NCBI GenBank assembly: GCA_012521035.1
Contig: JAAYND010000157.1
Location: 1 to 17,366 of the forward strand
Length of the DNA stretch: 17,366 nucleotides
From: Methanomicrobiales archaeon
Lineage (GTDB): Archaea; Halobacteriota; Methanomicrobia; Methanomicrobiales; Methanoculleaceae
Reading direction: 5' to 3'
Under the pieces are notes generated by a model. The model was not told the origin of the DNA, searched no databases, and saw nothing but the letters and a program-made list of their open reading frames with translations. Both the position numbers and the translations under genes were made by a program. This document shows, piece after piece, positions 6,656 to 13,997 of this stretch; within the stretch, counting starts at the first letter, position 1; every line of letters begins with the position of its first letter.

Positions 6656-6693
6656 CTGTCCCATGGGATGGTACTCCGGGGAACTTTCATCGG

Positions 6694-6714
6694 CTCAAAT
6701 CAGGTGCTTTTGAG
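6694..6714. repeat. inverted repeat upstream of the ThDP promoter
   Basis: CTCAAA (6694-6699) and TTTGAG (6709-6714) are perfect 6 bp arms around 9 bp, about 40 bp upstream of the TATA box at 6648-6655. It could be an activator site for the ThDP gene. Alternatively, with the adjacent T5 (minus strand, 6715-6719), it could be part of the termination region of the 122-residue gene that ends at 6765. Confidence 0.3.
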
Positions 6715-6764
6715 AAAAACAGGTTGTAAATAGTTGCAGGGTAAAACCTCGGGTGTTCCCCCCT

Positions 6765-7133
6765 TCACACAGCGACGCCCAGGTTTCTTCCCGTCTCTTC
6801 GTCCAGGGCCCAGAGGATAAATTTGTCGACCGATGGGAACGGACCGGCCTGAAGAGCACACAGATCTTCTTCCCTGGTGTCGAGCCTTTTTATCGCCGCC
6901 TCTTCCCCGGGCAGGTGCGCGTACCTGACCTCATAGGCCGGCTCCGGGCCTCTCAGCTTCGGGTGTTGTGCTCTCCCATAGGCGATGGCAACGGCCCATT
7001 CTTCATCGCTGATATCTACATAGACGGTTCCAAGGAGCATCCCCCCGGAACTTCGCACCTGAGTTTTTGACTCAAACGATTCGGCAGCGCGCTTCACAGA
7101 ATCCACCGGAGAATATCCAGAGTATCGTACCAT
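6765..7133 (-). CDS. hypothetical protein, 122 residues
   Basis: This is not recognised. It appears to be a soluble, mixed alpha/beta protein with no signal peptide, membrane helix or metal motif. The most protein-like part runs from about residue 32 (MLLGTVYVDISDEEWAVAI) to the end (FILWALDEETGRNLGVAV). The ATG at 7133 is preceded by GGAAGGTGAAGA, a strong archaeal Shine-Dalgarno, which is the main reason to believe the gene. An internal ATG at residue 32 is an alternative start but lacks good spacing. It stands alone, with more than 250 bp on each side, between the ThDP enzyme and the ABC operon, all on the same strand. Homologue conservation would settle whether it is real. Confidence 0.6.
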   Translation of the reverse strand: MVRYSGYSPVDSVKRAAESFESKTQVRSSGGMLLGTVYVDISDEEWAVAIAYGRAQHPKLRGPEPAYEVRYAHLPGEEAAIKRLDTREEDLCALQAGPFPSVDKFILWALDEETGRNLGVAV

Positions 7134-7380
7134 TCTTCACCTTCCTATCAATTATTTTTTATCTGCATCTTTCCAGGTGTCCCGGGTCCGTCCGGGGCAC
7201 CGTGCGGGAGATCCGGCTCTCAGACCCGGGAGCGTTTGTTACCGGAATCGGAGGGGGCCGGCCCCGCACAAAACAAATTTATTGTTGTTAACACTATTAA
7301 ACTTGATCATAATTCTGCCGGGCGATAGTGCTCCACATTTATGGTCCCGGTCAATCGTGACCGGATCGGGTTATGCAACC
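7134..7380. other. intergenic region between the hypothetical gene and the ABC operon
   Basis: No gene is seen. It contains a 12 bp perfect palindrome GGGGCCGGCCCC (7254-7265) and a small dyad AACAA-ATTTA-TTGTT (7272-7286) that is also a TATA-like stretch for the minus strand. A 7 bp dyad lies at 7347-7364, and an AT-rich tract at about 7150-7162 may be the promoter of the 122-residue gene. Confidence 0.5.
7347..7364. repeat. perfect 7 bp inverted repeat
   Basis: CCGGTCA (7347-7353) and TGACCGG (7358-7364) are separated by ATCG. It lies downstream of the ABC-operon terminator on the minus strand, so it could be a secondary terminator stem or a protein-binding site. The stem is not followed by a T-run on either strand. 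Confidence 0.35.
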
Positions 7381-7413
7381 AAAAAAAACCGTGCGAGGGA
7401 GCCTCCCGGCTCC
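7381..7413 (-). terminator. hairpin plus T8 terminator of the ABC operon
   Basis: GGAGCC (7398-7403) and GGCTCC (7408-7413) form a stem with a 4 nt loop, starting 5 nt after the permease stop. On the minus strand it is followed nine bases later by eight T (7388-7381). This is the clearest terminator in the window and marks the operon end. Confidence 0.75.
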
Positions 7414-7418
7414 TCCTT

Positions 7419-8168
7419 TCAGGACTCGATCTTTCTGAAGAGGTATGCCCCGACGACGATCATGAGCGCGGCGGAGGCTGCCAGGACGACAAGACACGTG
7501 AGCGGATGGATCTGGGCGGTGCCCGAGAGGCCGTAACGGATGCCCTCGACGCCGTAGGTCAGGGGGTCGGCGAGCGTCAGCGGCCGGATGTAGTCGGGCA
7601 CGCCGTCGATAGGGAAGAGTGCTCCCGAGAGCCCGAAGATCAGGAAGATGATGAAGTTCATTATGAGCTGGAAGCCGTGCATATCCTCCATCCTTGATGC
7701 GATGGCTATCCCGAGCGCGGTGAAGGTCACGCCGATCAGCGCCATGAACCCGATGGCGATCAGGAACCCGGTGATGCTGATCGGGTGAAGCCCGATTAAG
7801 AGCGCAAGCACCATCAGGATCAGTCCCTGGATGACCGCTGCCGTCGCTCCCCCGAGCGTCTGGCCGATCATGATCTCAAGCCGCGAGACCGGGGCGACGA
7901 GCGTCGCCTTCAGGAACCCGAACCGCTTATCCCATATGATCTGGATCCCGGAGAAGATCGATGTGAAGAGGACACTCATGGCCACGATGCCGGGGATGAG
8001 GAAGTCCATGTAACCCTCCTCCATGCCGGGGATCTGGACGACCGCGTCCAGCCCGAACCCGAGCACCAGCATGAGGAAGAGGGGCATGCCGAGGCTGCCG
8101 ATGATCCTGCTCTTTGAGCGCAGGTAGAGCCTGACACTCCGCAACCATATGGTGTAGACGATATCCAT
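7419..8168 (-). CDS. ABC-2 type transporter permease
   Basis: This is the membrane subunit of an ABC-2 exporter (DrrB/NodJ/CcmB-like), 249 residues, the typical length. About six hydrophobic segments are visible, beginning at IIGSLGMPLFLMLVLGFGL (about 22-40). The ABC-2 family segment LTLADPLTYGVEGIRYGL near residues 197-214 lies before the final helix. It pairs with the ATPase encoded 2 nt upstream; GGAGG seven bases before the ATG supports the start. Substrates of this group include drugs, polysaccharides and lipids, and nothing here tells which. As the last gene of the AbrB-ATPase-permease operon, it is followed by a strong terminator. Confidence 0.93.
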   Translation of the reverse strand: MDIVYTIWLRSVRLYLRSKSRIIGSLGMPLFLMLVLGFGLDAVVQIPGMEEGYMDFLIPGIVAMSVLFTSIFSGIQIIWDKRFGFLKATLVAPVSRLEIMIGQTLGGATAAVIQGLILMVLALLIGLHPISITGFLIAIGFMALIGVTFTALGIAIASRMEDMHGFQLIMNFIIFLIFGLSGALFPIDGVPDYIRPLTLADPLTYGVEGIRYGLSGTAQIHPLTCLVVLAASAALMIVVGAYLFRKIES

Positions 8169-8170
8169 TC

Positions 8171-9190
8171 CTACCGCCTCCTCGCCCGGTGGGCCATGCG
8201 CATGGACTCTTTGCTGTCCGCCCCCTCATCCCGGATCGTCCTGCCTGTGTAGTGCAGGAAGACATCCTCAAGCGTCGGTTTCCTCACCGAGAGGGATGTG
8301 ATACCGATACCGCTCTGGTGGATGGCGGTCACGATCCCGGGGATGTGCCTGTCGGCCTCCTGCAGGTGGATCGTCACCGATCCGTCATGCTGCTCGATCG
8401 CGGAGATCCAGGGAGCGGTCAGGAGGCCGGCGATCGCATCAGGGTCGGGGGAGGTTATGGTGACGATATCGCCGCCGATGGAGTTCTTCAGGTTCTCTGC
8501 GGTATCGAGTACGACGATCGTCCCGCGGTCGATGATCGCCACGCGGTCGCAGAGCCGGTCGGCCTCCTCCATGTAGTGGGTGGTGAGTATGATGGTGATG
8601 CCTTTCTCCTCATTCAGCCGCGCGATATACTCCCAGAGGTGGTTTCGCGTCTGGGGGTCAAGGCCGAGCGTGGGTTCGTCCAGAAAGAGGATCTTCGGTT
8701 CGTGGAGCAGCCCCCTGGCGATCTCAAGGCGCCGGCGCATGCCGCCCGAGTAGGTCTTGACGAGGCTATTCTTTCGGTCGGAAAGCCCGACGAGGGTCAG
8801 GAGTTCATCGATGCGCCGCCGGCGTTCCTCACCGCTGATCCGGTAGAGGCGACCGTGGAAGTCCATGTTCTCATACGCCGTCAGTTCTTCATCGAGGCTC
8901 TGTTCCTGAAAGACGATGCCGATGGATCTGCGGACATCGTCTTCCTGCCCCACGATATCGTAGCCGTTGATCGTCGCCGTGCCCGATGTGGGTCTTTGTA
9001 TCGTCGCGAGCATGGAGATCGTTGTGGTCTTCCCCGCCCCGTTCGGGCCGAGGAGCCCGAAGATCTCACCGCTCGCTATGGAGAACGATATCTTGTCGAC
9101 GGCGACGAGGTCGCCGAAAGCTTTCGTCAGGTTACGCACTTCTATGGCCGGCGGGGGATCGGCTCTCCCGGAGGTGTTTGAATGGCTCAT
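8171..9190 (-). CDS. ABC transporter ATP-binding protein, DrrA type
   Basis: This is the ATPase of the ABC-2 exporter encoded immediately downstream; it powers export of an unknown substrate at the cytoplasmic membrane. The 339-residue protein contains Walker A GPNGAGKTT (48-56), a Q-loop (VFQEQSL, about 95) and the signature YSGGMRRR (147-154). Walker B ILFLDEP (167-173), the D-loop and an H-loop (TTHYMEEA) follow. After about residue 230 comes the DrrA-type C-terminal domain, ending in RKPTLEDVFLHYTGR, typical of daunorubicin-resistance-like ATPases. A basic tail (MAHRARRR) closes the protein. The start ATG lies 3 nt after the AbrB stop, with GGAGTGA inside the end of that gene, so translation is probably coupled. 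The family is certain. Confidence 0.96.
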   Translation of the reverse strand: MSHSNTSGRADPPPAIEVRNLTKAFGDLVAVDKISFSIASGEIFGLLGPNGAGKTTTISMLATIQRPTSGTATINGYDIVGQEDDVRRSIGIVFQEQSLDEELTAYENMDFHGRLYRISGEERRRRIDELLTLVGLSDRKNSLVKTYSGGMRRRLEIARGLLHEPKILFLDEPTLGLDPQTRNHLWEYIARLNEEKGITIILTTHYMEEADRLCDRVAIIDRGTIVVLDTAENLKNSIGGDIVTITSPDPDAIAGLLTAPWISAIEQHDGSVTIHLQEADRHIPGIVTAIHQSGIGITSLSVRKPTLEDVFLHYTGRTIRDEGADSKESMRMAHRARRR

Positions 9191-9193
9191 TCT

Positions 9194-9454
9194 TCACTCC
9201 TCCGGCGGTTCCTCCGGATCGACCTCAAAGATCCGGAGCATCTCCTCTGCGATCCTCTGGAATTTATCCGTCTTGACGACGGCAAGCCCGCGCCCCTCAT
9301 GGCCGAGGACCATCAGTGTATCGCCGGGCCTGATATCGAAGGTCTCCCGGGCATCCTTCGGTATGACGATCTGGCCGCGCTCACCGACCCTGACCGTCCC
9401 GAATATGTATCTTCTGCTGCCCTGGTCGTGGCAGCGGTGGTTATCGTGGGACAT
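9194..9454 (-). CDS. AbrB/SpoVT-type transcriptional regulator
   Basis: This is a small DNA-binding protein (86 residues) with a swapped-hairpin AbrB domain at about 17-62: FGTVRVGERGQIVIPKDARE, then FDIRPGDTLMVLG. It is the first gene of the exporter operon, so it probably controls its own transcription and that of the transporter. The N-terminus is unusual: MSHDNHRCHDQG carries three histidines and a cysteine in nine residues, which might bind a metal. The acidic tail (EVDPEEPPEE) is also distinctive. The ATG at 9454 has GGAGAGATC directly upstream. Two inverted repeats lie about 30-60 bp upstream of the start, good candidates for its operator. Alternatively it could be the antitoxin-like half of a toxin pair, but no toxin gene is adjacent. 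Confidence 0.88.
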   Translation of the reverse strand: MSHDNHRCHDQGSRRYIFGTVRVGERGQIVIPKDARETFDIRPGDTLMVLGHEGRGLAVVKTDKFQRIAEEMLRIFEVDPEEPPEE

Positions 9455-9482
9455 GATCTCTCCTCGCCGTAGATCAGATTAT

Positions 9483-9514
9483 TCATACAAGTATGATTTT
9501 TCATACGATATGAA
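9483..9514. promoter_or_regulatory. paired dyads, candidate operator of the abrB-ABC operon
   Basis: Two inverted repeats share the half-site TTCATAC: TCATAC (9483-9488)/GTATGA (9491-9496) and TTCATA (9500-9505)/TATGAA (9509-9514). Their centres are 17-18 bp apart, and they lie 29-60 bp upstream of the AbrB start codon, overlapping the expected core promoter. The other flank is the end of the glutamate synthase operon, so they can only serve the abrB operon. Confidence 0.5.
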
Positions 9515-9588
9515 CCCCTCGATCGTGCACCTCCAGCATGAACGAAGGTACTGCTTCAGGGATTCTGGCGGATGGGGATCGTTGTTTG

Positions 9589-9594
9589 AAAAAA
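9589..9594 (-). terminator. T6 terminator of the glutamate synthase operon
   Basis: On the minus strand the FrhB-like gene's TAA is followed five bases later by six T. This is a typical hairpin-free archaeal termination signal and separates the operon from the abrB promoter. Confidence 0.5.
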
Positions 9595-9598
9595 GAGA

Positions 9599-10618
9599 TT
9601 ATTCTGCCCGGCGCTCTGCTTTCTTCGCCGCCAGGCGCTCGATTGCAGCGATATCGATGCTCCCGCCGGTCGCAAGCTTCCCCTGCCAGACCGCCCGGTC
9701 GACGAAACCTCTGCCGATATCGTTTCGTATGATGAGCGTCGTGTAGCCGTCCGGTGATCCGACCGATCCGGCCGAGACATCTGCATCCACAGCCGTGAAG
9801 TCGGTGCAGACCAGGCACCCGGGCCGGATGCACTCCTCAAGGTCAGCGAGCGGTATGGATATCTGCTCCTCATTCTGGAGGTAGACCTCCAGCTTCCCCT
9901 TGATATCCAGGCGACGGATATCCCAGGGATCGATCCGGCGCTCCGACTGAAGTTTTCCCTCGACGAGCTTCTCATAATCGAAGGTCTCTGTGCAGAAGAG
10001 ACCTATCACGAGCCTGATCGCCTTTGCGTAGGGCCGGAGGAGGTCGTGGTCGCTCTCCCGGATCGCCCGCGTCGCCTGTGCCACACAGGGCACACCCACG
10101 ACGGCGATCCGCCGGTACTTCCGGGTGACAACCGCTTCCTTGAGGGCTGCGAGCAGTGGCACCCACCAGGAGTAACGGCTCCCGGCATGCTGGATGAGCG
10201 CATCGGAGGATGTGATGACCGCTGAGGCGGGCTTCATCGTCCAGGGATCCCTCGTCACCGTGACGACCGCATCGATCAATCCCTCATCGAGGGCGTTTAC
10301 GAGGATAGCCGTCACCGCACCGCCGCTCTGCTTGCGCTCCACCGGTATGACCGCCCGGGCCGCGACGATATCCTGGTGGGCCCCGAGCATCGTCCCCCGG
10401 AGTGCGAGGTCAACCCTCGGGCAGGCCGCGTAGCATGCCCCGCAGGGCACGCTGTCGTTCTCGGCCTTGCAGTATCCGATGTTCACCGGCGCATCGGTCT
10501 TCCCCGGTTCGAACCTGAGGGCGTCCGCCGGGCAGACCGCCACGCACGCACCGCACCCGGAACATAGCCCGGTGACCCAGACCGCTGCTTCCAGATCCTT
10601 GTATGTCTTTGTATCCAT
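9599..10618 (-). CDS. FrhB-like coenzyme F420 oxidoreductase, glutamate synthase-associated
   Basis: This is a member of the F420 hydrogenase/dehydrogenase beta family, which passes electrons between reduced F420 and iron-sulfur clusters via FAD. The 339-residue protein starts with two cluster motifs: C19-x2-C22-x2-C25-x3-C29-P, and C50 with C59-x2-C62-x3-C66-P. FrhB N-domain sequence (KQSGGAVTAILVNALDEGLIDAVV) and C-domain markers (GLFCTETFDYEKL; CIRPGCLVCTDFTAVDADVSAGSVG) follow. It is the last gene of the gltB1-gltB2-gltB3 operon, 5 nt after gltB3, so its likely job is to feed reduced F420 electrons to glutamate synthase. I chose the ATG at 10618, with GGAGTGATAGGG before it, over a GTG at 10633 that would overlap gltB3. 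The family is certain, the electron-donor role is inferred. Confidence 0.9.
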   Translation of the reverse strand: MDTKTYKDLEAAVWVTGLCSGCGACVAVCPADALRFEPGKTDAPVNIGYCKAENDSVPCGACYAACPRVDLALRGTMLGAHQDIVAARAVIPVERKQSGGAVTAILVNALDEGLIDAVVTVTRDPWTMKPASAVITSSDALIQHAGSRYSWWVPLLAALKEAVVTRKYRRIAVVGVPCVAQATRAIRESDHDLLRPYAKAIRLVIGLFCTETFDYEKLVEGKLQSERRIDPWDIRRLDIKGKLEVYLQNEEQISIPLADLEECIRPGCLVCTDFTAVDADVSAGSVGSPDGYTTLIIRNDIGRGFVDRAVWQGKLATGGSIDIAAIERLAAKKAERRAE

Positions 10619-10623
10619 CCCTA

Positions 10624-11361
10624 TCACTCCCACGTATATTTTCCCGCAAAGGGCCTTGCGCTCGCAGGGACAATCCGGGTGTAGTCAGCGTTGATGAGCG
10701 GTTCAGGGTCGAGACCGAACTCGCCGGCAAACTCCCTGATCACCGGCGCGATCCTCGCCCGGTCCTCGTCGGTGAGCGGCACCTTCTTCGCTCCTGATGC
10801 GAGAGAGGCATCATCCACATCACCGCGGATGATGATCTCTCCTCCGTGGATCCCGCTCCCGATCCCGCGTGCGTCCATGGTCTCGTTGAGGTCGAGGACG
10901 ATCAGGAGACCCCCTGCCATATACTCGCCGAGGAACGTCCGGGCAGCCCCCCCGACGACCAGTATGGGGCGTTTCTCCTCATACTGTTTCATGTGGATCC
11001 CGCCCCGGTAACCGATGTTATCGCGGACGAAGATCGTGCCGCCCCGCATGCTGTGCGCGACCGCGTCGCCGGCGCTCCCGTGGATAACCACCTTCCCGGA
11101 GTCCATGGTGTTGCCGGGCGCATGGTCGGCGTTACCGTGGACGATTATCGTCGGCCCGCTCATGAACATCGCGAGGTCGCCGCCGGGAACACCGTTGATG
11201 GTGATGGTCGCGTCTCCCTGGAGACCGCTACCGATGAACCGCTGCCCGAGGACACCGTTTACGGTGACCTCACGGGCACCGTTCGCCAGGGCTTCCCGGA
11301 TCTGCTGGTTCAGGGGAGTGTAGTGCATATCCTTCGCATCGATGGTAAGAGATTTTGCCAT
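10624..11361 (-). CDS. gltB3: glutamate synthase GXGXG-domain subunit (GltB3)
   Basis: This is the stand-alone equivalent of the C-terminal beta-helix domain of bacterial GltB. It holds the glutaminase and FMN synthase parts together and helps form the ammonia channel. The repeated glycine pattern of the family is plain (VNGVLGQRFIGSGLQGD, INGVPGGDLAMFMSG, HGSAGDAVAHSMRGG, RDNIGYRGG), followed by a GGAARTFLGEYMAGG turn. The length (245 residues) is usual for archaeal versions. The ATG at 11361 lies 5 nt after the gltB2 stop. A GTG at 11370, overlapping that stop as GTGA and preceded by GGTGGGGGC, would add three residues and is equally possible. It works as one complex with GltB1, GltB2 and the FrhB-like protein. 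Confidence 0.93.
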   Translation of the reverse strand: MAKSLTIDAKDMHYTPLNQQIREALANGAREVTVNGVLGQRFIGSGLQGDATITINGVPGGDLAMFMSGPTIIVHGNADHAPGNTMDSGKVVIHGSAGDAVAHSMRGGTIFVRDNIGYRGGIHMKQYEEKRPILVVGGAARTFLGEYMAGGLLIVLDLNETMDARGIGSGIHGGEIIIRGDVDDASLASGAKKVPLTDEDRARIAPVIREFAGEFGLDPEPLINADYTRIVPASARPFAGKYTWE

Positions 11362-11366
11362 GACGA

Positions 11367-12884
11367 TCACGCCCCCACCGATTTGACATCGAGAACCCTG
11401 AGCAGGTTCTCATCGAGCATGTAGCCCCGGAGCCGGTCGCGGTTGCCGCGCAGGCTCTCGATGCTGTTGATGCCGGCCGCGCCCATCAGTTCGGTGATCT
11501 CCATCGTCCAGGCCCTTATCAGGTTTGCGACCTGCTTCGATGCTACATCGGGGTCGAGGCGCTGCACCAGGTCCGGGCGCTGGGTTGCGATACCCCAGGG
11601 ACAGAGACCCTGGTAGCAGTTCCCGCAGACCCGGCACCCCATCGCCACGAGCGCCGCCGTCCCTATGTAGACCGCATCGGCACCGAGAGCGATCGCCTTT
11701 ACGACGTCCGCGCTCTCCCTGATACTGCCGCAGGCGATGAGGGAGACCTCGTTTCTGAGCCCCTGCAGGGAGAGTTCACGGTCAGCGCTCGCGATGGCGA
11801 CCTCGAGCGGGATGCCGACGTGGTCGCGGAAGACCTTCGGTGCTGCGCCGGTGCCGCCCCGGAACCCGTCGATGACGACGGCGTCCACCGATGCCCGGGC
11901 GACGGCCGCGACGTTCTCGGCGGTGTTGTTGACGGCCGCGATCTTCGCAAAGACCGGTTTCTTCCACTCTGTCGCCTCCTTGATGGACCGGACGAGCTGG
12001 GAGAGGTCTTCGGTGCTGTAGATATCGTGGTGCGGTGCCGGGCTGATGGCGTCGCTCCCCTCCGGTATCATCCGGGTTCTTGAGACGTCTTTACTGACCT
12101 TCTCCCCGGTGAGGTGGCCGCCGATGCCCGGTTTTGCACCCTGCCCGAGCTTGATCTCGATCGCGGCACCGCGTTCCAGGTAATCGATGTTCACGCCGAA
12201 CCTGCCCGATGCGACCTGGACGATCATGCGGTCCTGGTAGGGGTAGAGCCCGGCGTGGAGCCCGCCCTCCCCGGTGCCCATGTAGGTTCCGGTCTCTTTT
12301 GCCGCCCGGGCCATCGATATCTGGGCGTTGAGGCTGATCGCCCCGTAACTCATGTGACCGAGCATGATCGGGGTCTCTAACATGAGGTTCGGGGCGAGGG
12401 GTGTGGCGAGTTCGACGTCTCCACCCGGGTTTCTCCGGAGTTCCAGTCTTGACGGCTTCTTCCCGAGGTATGTCCGGAGTTCAACGGGTTCGCGGAGGGG
12501 GTCGGTCGGGGGTGTGGTGACCTGGCTCGCATCCAGCATCAGGTGGTCGAATATGACCGGGAGGTTTGAGACGCTCCCCATGCCGGCGAGGATGATCTTG
12601 CCGGTCCGGGCCTGATTGTAGATATCCTCCCGTGTCTGCCTGGTCCAGACGGGGTGGTTCCGGTAGTCGCAGGGGTACTCTTCAAGGCTGATGGCGTCGC
12701 GGGGACAGTATGCGAGGCACCGGTGGCAGGCTGTGCACTTCCGGGAGTTGATCAGGATCCGGTCGCCGTCGCGCCGGAAGACGCCGTACGAACAGTTCTC
12801 GATGCACCGCTCGCACTCCATGCACCGGTCACGGTCGATCGTGACCCGGTAGCGGAGTGGAATGCTTCCTATGTTGTTGTTCAT
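11367..12884 (-). CDS. gltB2: glutamate synthase FMN/ferredoxin subunit (GltB2)
   Basis: This is the synthase subunit: it adds ammonia to 2-oxoglutarate and reduces the iminoglutarate on FMN to glutamate. The 505-residue archaeal form begins with two [4Fe-4S] ferredoxin motifs (C21-x2-C24-x2-C27-x3-C31 and C50-x2-C53-x2-C56-x3-C60-P) that bring electrons in. The FMN-binding TIM barrel follows, with GHMSYGAIS, GTGEGGLH and GQGAKPGIGGHL. Near the end, C417-x5-C423-x4-C428-P matches the [3Fe-4S] cysteines of bacterial GltB, with an extra cysteine at 420. The ATG at 12884 overlaps the gltB1 stop as ATGA and has GGGAGGG upstream. A longer frame starting at 13001 is rejected because its extra residues are arginine-rich and lie inside gltB1. 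The GXGXG domain and the glutaminase are separate neighbouring genes. Confidence 0.96.
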   Translation of the reverse strand: MNNNIGSIPLRYRVTIDRDRCMECERCIENCSYGVFRRDGDRILINSRKCTACHRCLAYCPRDAISLEEYPCDYRNHPVWTRQTREDIYNQARTGKIILAGMGSVSNLPVIFDHLMLDASQVTTPPTDPLREPVELRTYLGKKPSRLELRRNPGGDVELATPLAPNLMLETPIMLGHMSYGAISLNAQISMARAAKETGTYMGTGEGGLHAGLYPYQDRMIVQVASGRFGVNIDYLERGAAIEIKLGQGAKPGIGGHLTGEKVSKDVSRTRMIPEGSDAISPAPHHDIYSTEDLSQLVRSIKEATEWKKPVFAKIAAVNNTAENVAAVARASVDAVVIDGFRGGTGAAPKVFRDHVGIPLEVAIASADRELSLQGLRNEVSLIACGSIRESADVVKAIALGADAVYIGTAALVAMGCRVCGNCYQGLCPWGIATQRPDLVQRLDPDVASKQVANLIRAWTMEITELMGAAGINSIESLRGNRDRLRGYMLDENLLRVLDVKSVGA

Positions 12885-13936
12885 GGGGCAACCCTCCCGA
12901 TAACCGGCTCTCCTGCGGCCGGCATCGTGATCGACTCGACCCCGGGTTCCATGGCCCGGATGGCCGCTTCTTCGCTTGCTATGTAGAGGCGGTCGCCGCA
13001 CTCACCGACGACCATCGGCCGGAGTTTGCCCCGGTCGGTGAATCCGACCATCATATCGGGGTTTGCCGCAAGAACGGTATACGGCCCGTTCATCGCCGCG
13101 GATCCGTACGCGAGCCGCAGGGCGCGGTTCAGGTCCGCCTCGGCCTCCGGCATCATGTCGATATCCTTCCAGTAGGGTGGGGCGATCGCGCGGATGGCGA
13201 GGTCGATATCAAGGCCGTGTCGCCGCACTAAGAGATCGATCACGTAGGTGATGAGCTCGCTATCGGTCTCGAGCGAACAGGTGTACCCGAAGCTCTCGAT
13301 GTAGCGCCGGTTGGTCCCGTAGGAGGTGACCTTCCCGTTCTCCACGACACTCCAGTCGTGGAGGTTGAAGGGGTCAGGTTGCTCCCACCGCCCGGGGTTG
13401 TTCGTCGTGTACCGGTTGTGTGCAAGCCAGAGGTAGCCCTCGTAGTCCTCGATCCGGTAGAAGTTCGCCACATCCTCCGGCCAGCCGCTCGCCTTGAAGA
13501 CGCCGACGTTCATCCCGGATGAGACGACCTGGGCCCCGGGTACACCTGTGTTGATCTGCATCACAAGGTTCGTGATGACATCCCTCTCCGGCGATGCGCT
13601 CCCGGGCGCGAGGGAGGGGTCGGGCACAAAGAAGTAGCGCCAGGGGGTGGTACAGGTCGCCCGGAGATTCGGCTGGTCGTAGGTCGGGATCGCCTCATCG
13701 TGCTCGATCGTCCCCCACGCTTCCAGCATTGCATCGACAACCGCTCTGCCGTCATGCGCGTTATCGAAGAAGACATGGAGCGCGTAGCAGTCCTGATACT
13801 CAGGGTATATGCCGTATGCCACGTAGCCCGCCCCCTCGCCGCTACCGCGCTCGTTCATCATGGAGAGGGCCTGCCGGATGCCTGAGCCATCCATCATCTG
13901 GCGCCTCCTATCCATTACACCAAATATGCCGCACAT
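12881..13936 (-). CDS. gltB1: glutamate synthase glutaminase subunit (GltB1)
   Basis: This is a class II (Ntn-type) glutamine amidotransferase domain that hydrolyses glutamine and passes ammonia to GltB2. It begins MCGIFGVMDRR, so Cys2 becomes the N-terminal nucleophile once Met1 is removed. Further family elements are the arginine in HNRYTTNNPGRWEQPDPF and the asparagine-glycine in VVENGKVTSYGTNRRYIE. At 351 residues it matches stand-alone archaeal versions rather than the fused bacterial protein. It is the first gene of a four-gene operon and overlaps gltB2 by 4 bp (ATGA). A TATA box about 35 bp upstream implies a leader of about 8 nt holding GAGGT. A nested dyad sits beyond the TATA box. 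I see no perfect GGAA-N6-TTCC NrpR-type operator. Confidence 0.95.
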   Translation of the reverse strand: MCGIFGVMDRRRQMMDGSGIRQALSMMNERGSGEGAGYVAYGIYPEYQDCYALHVFFDNAHDGRAVVDAMLEAWGTIEHDEAIPTYDQPNLRATCTTPWRYFFVPDPSLAPGSASPERDVITNLVMQINTGVPGAQVVSSGMNVGVFKASGWPEDVANFYRIEDYEGYLWLAHNRYTTNNPGRWEQPDPFNLHDWSVVENGKVTSYGTNRRYIESFGYTCSLETDSELITYVIDLLVRRHGLDIDLAIRAIAPPYWKDIDMMPEAEADLNRALRLAYGSAAMNGPYTVLAANPDMMVGFTDRGKLRPMVVGECGDRLYIASEEAAIRAMEPGVESITMPAAGEPVIGRVAP

Positions 13937-13966
13937 TGTAACCTCGGAAAATTAACGTTCAGCTAT

Positions 13967-13974
13967 ACTTTTAT
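13967..13974 (-). promoter_or_regulatory. TATA box of the glutamate synthase operon
   Basis: On the minus strand this reads TATAAAAG, embedded in a small dyad CTATA-AAAG-TATAG (13963-13976). It predicts transcription from about 13944, just upstream of the gltB1 ATG at 13936, leaving room only for the GAGGT ribosome-binding sequence. Confidence 0.65.
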
Positions 13975-13997
13975 AGAACTCTGCTCGATCTGTTTGT

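Noticed and set aside
6502..6690. 62-codon minus-strand frame overlapping the ThDP enzyme start by 4 bp (ATGA)
   Set aside because: The stop/start overlap is suggestive, but the best TATA box (6648-6655) lies inside the frame, so its start would not be transcribed from it, and the sequence has no protein-like features. A shorter internal start at 6590 (29 codons) remains conceivable.
8189..9181. 330-codon plus-strand frame opposite the ABC ATPase
   Set aside because: It is antisense to a gene with complete ABC motifs; composition is low-information and there is no ribosome binding site context.
12885..13001. N-terminal extension of GltB2 from an upstream start
   Set aside because: The extra 39 residues are arginine-rich, lie wholly inside gltB1, and the ATG at 12884 with ATGA overlap and GGGAGGG is a much better start.
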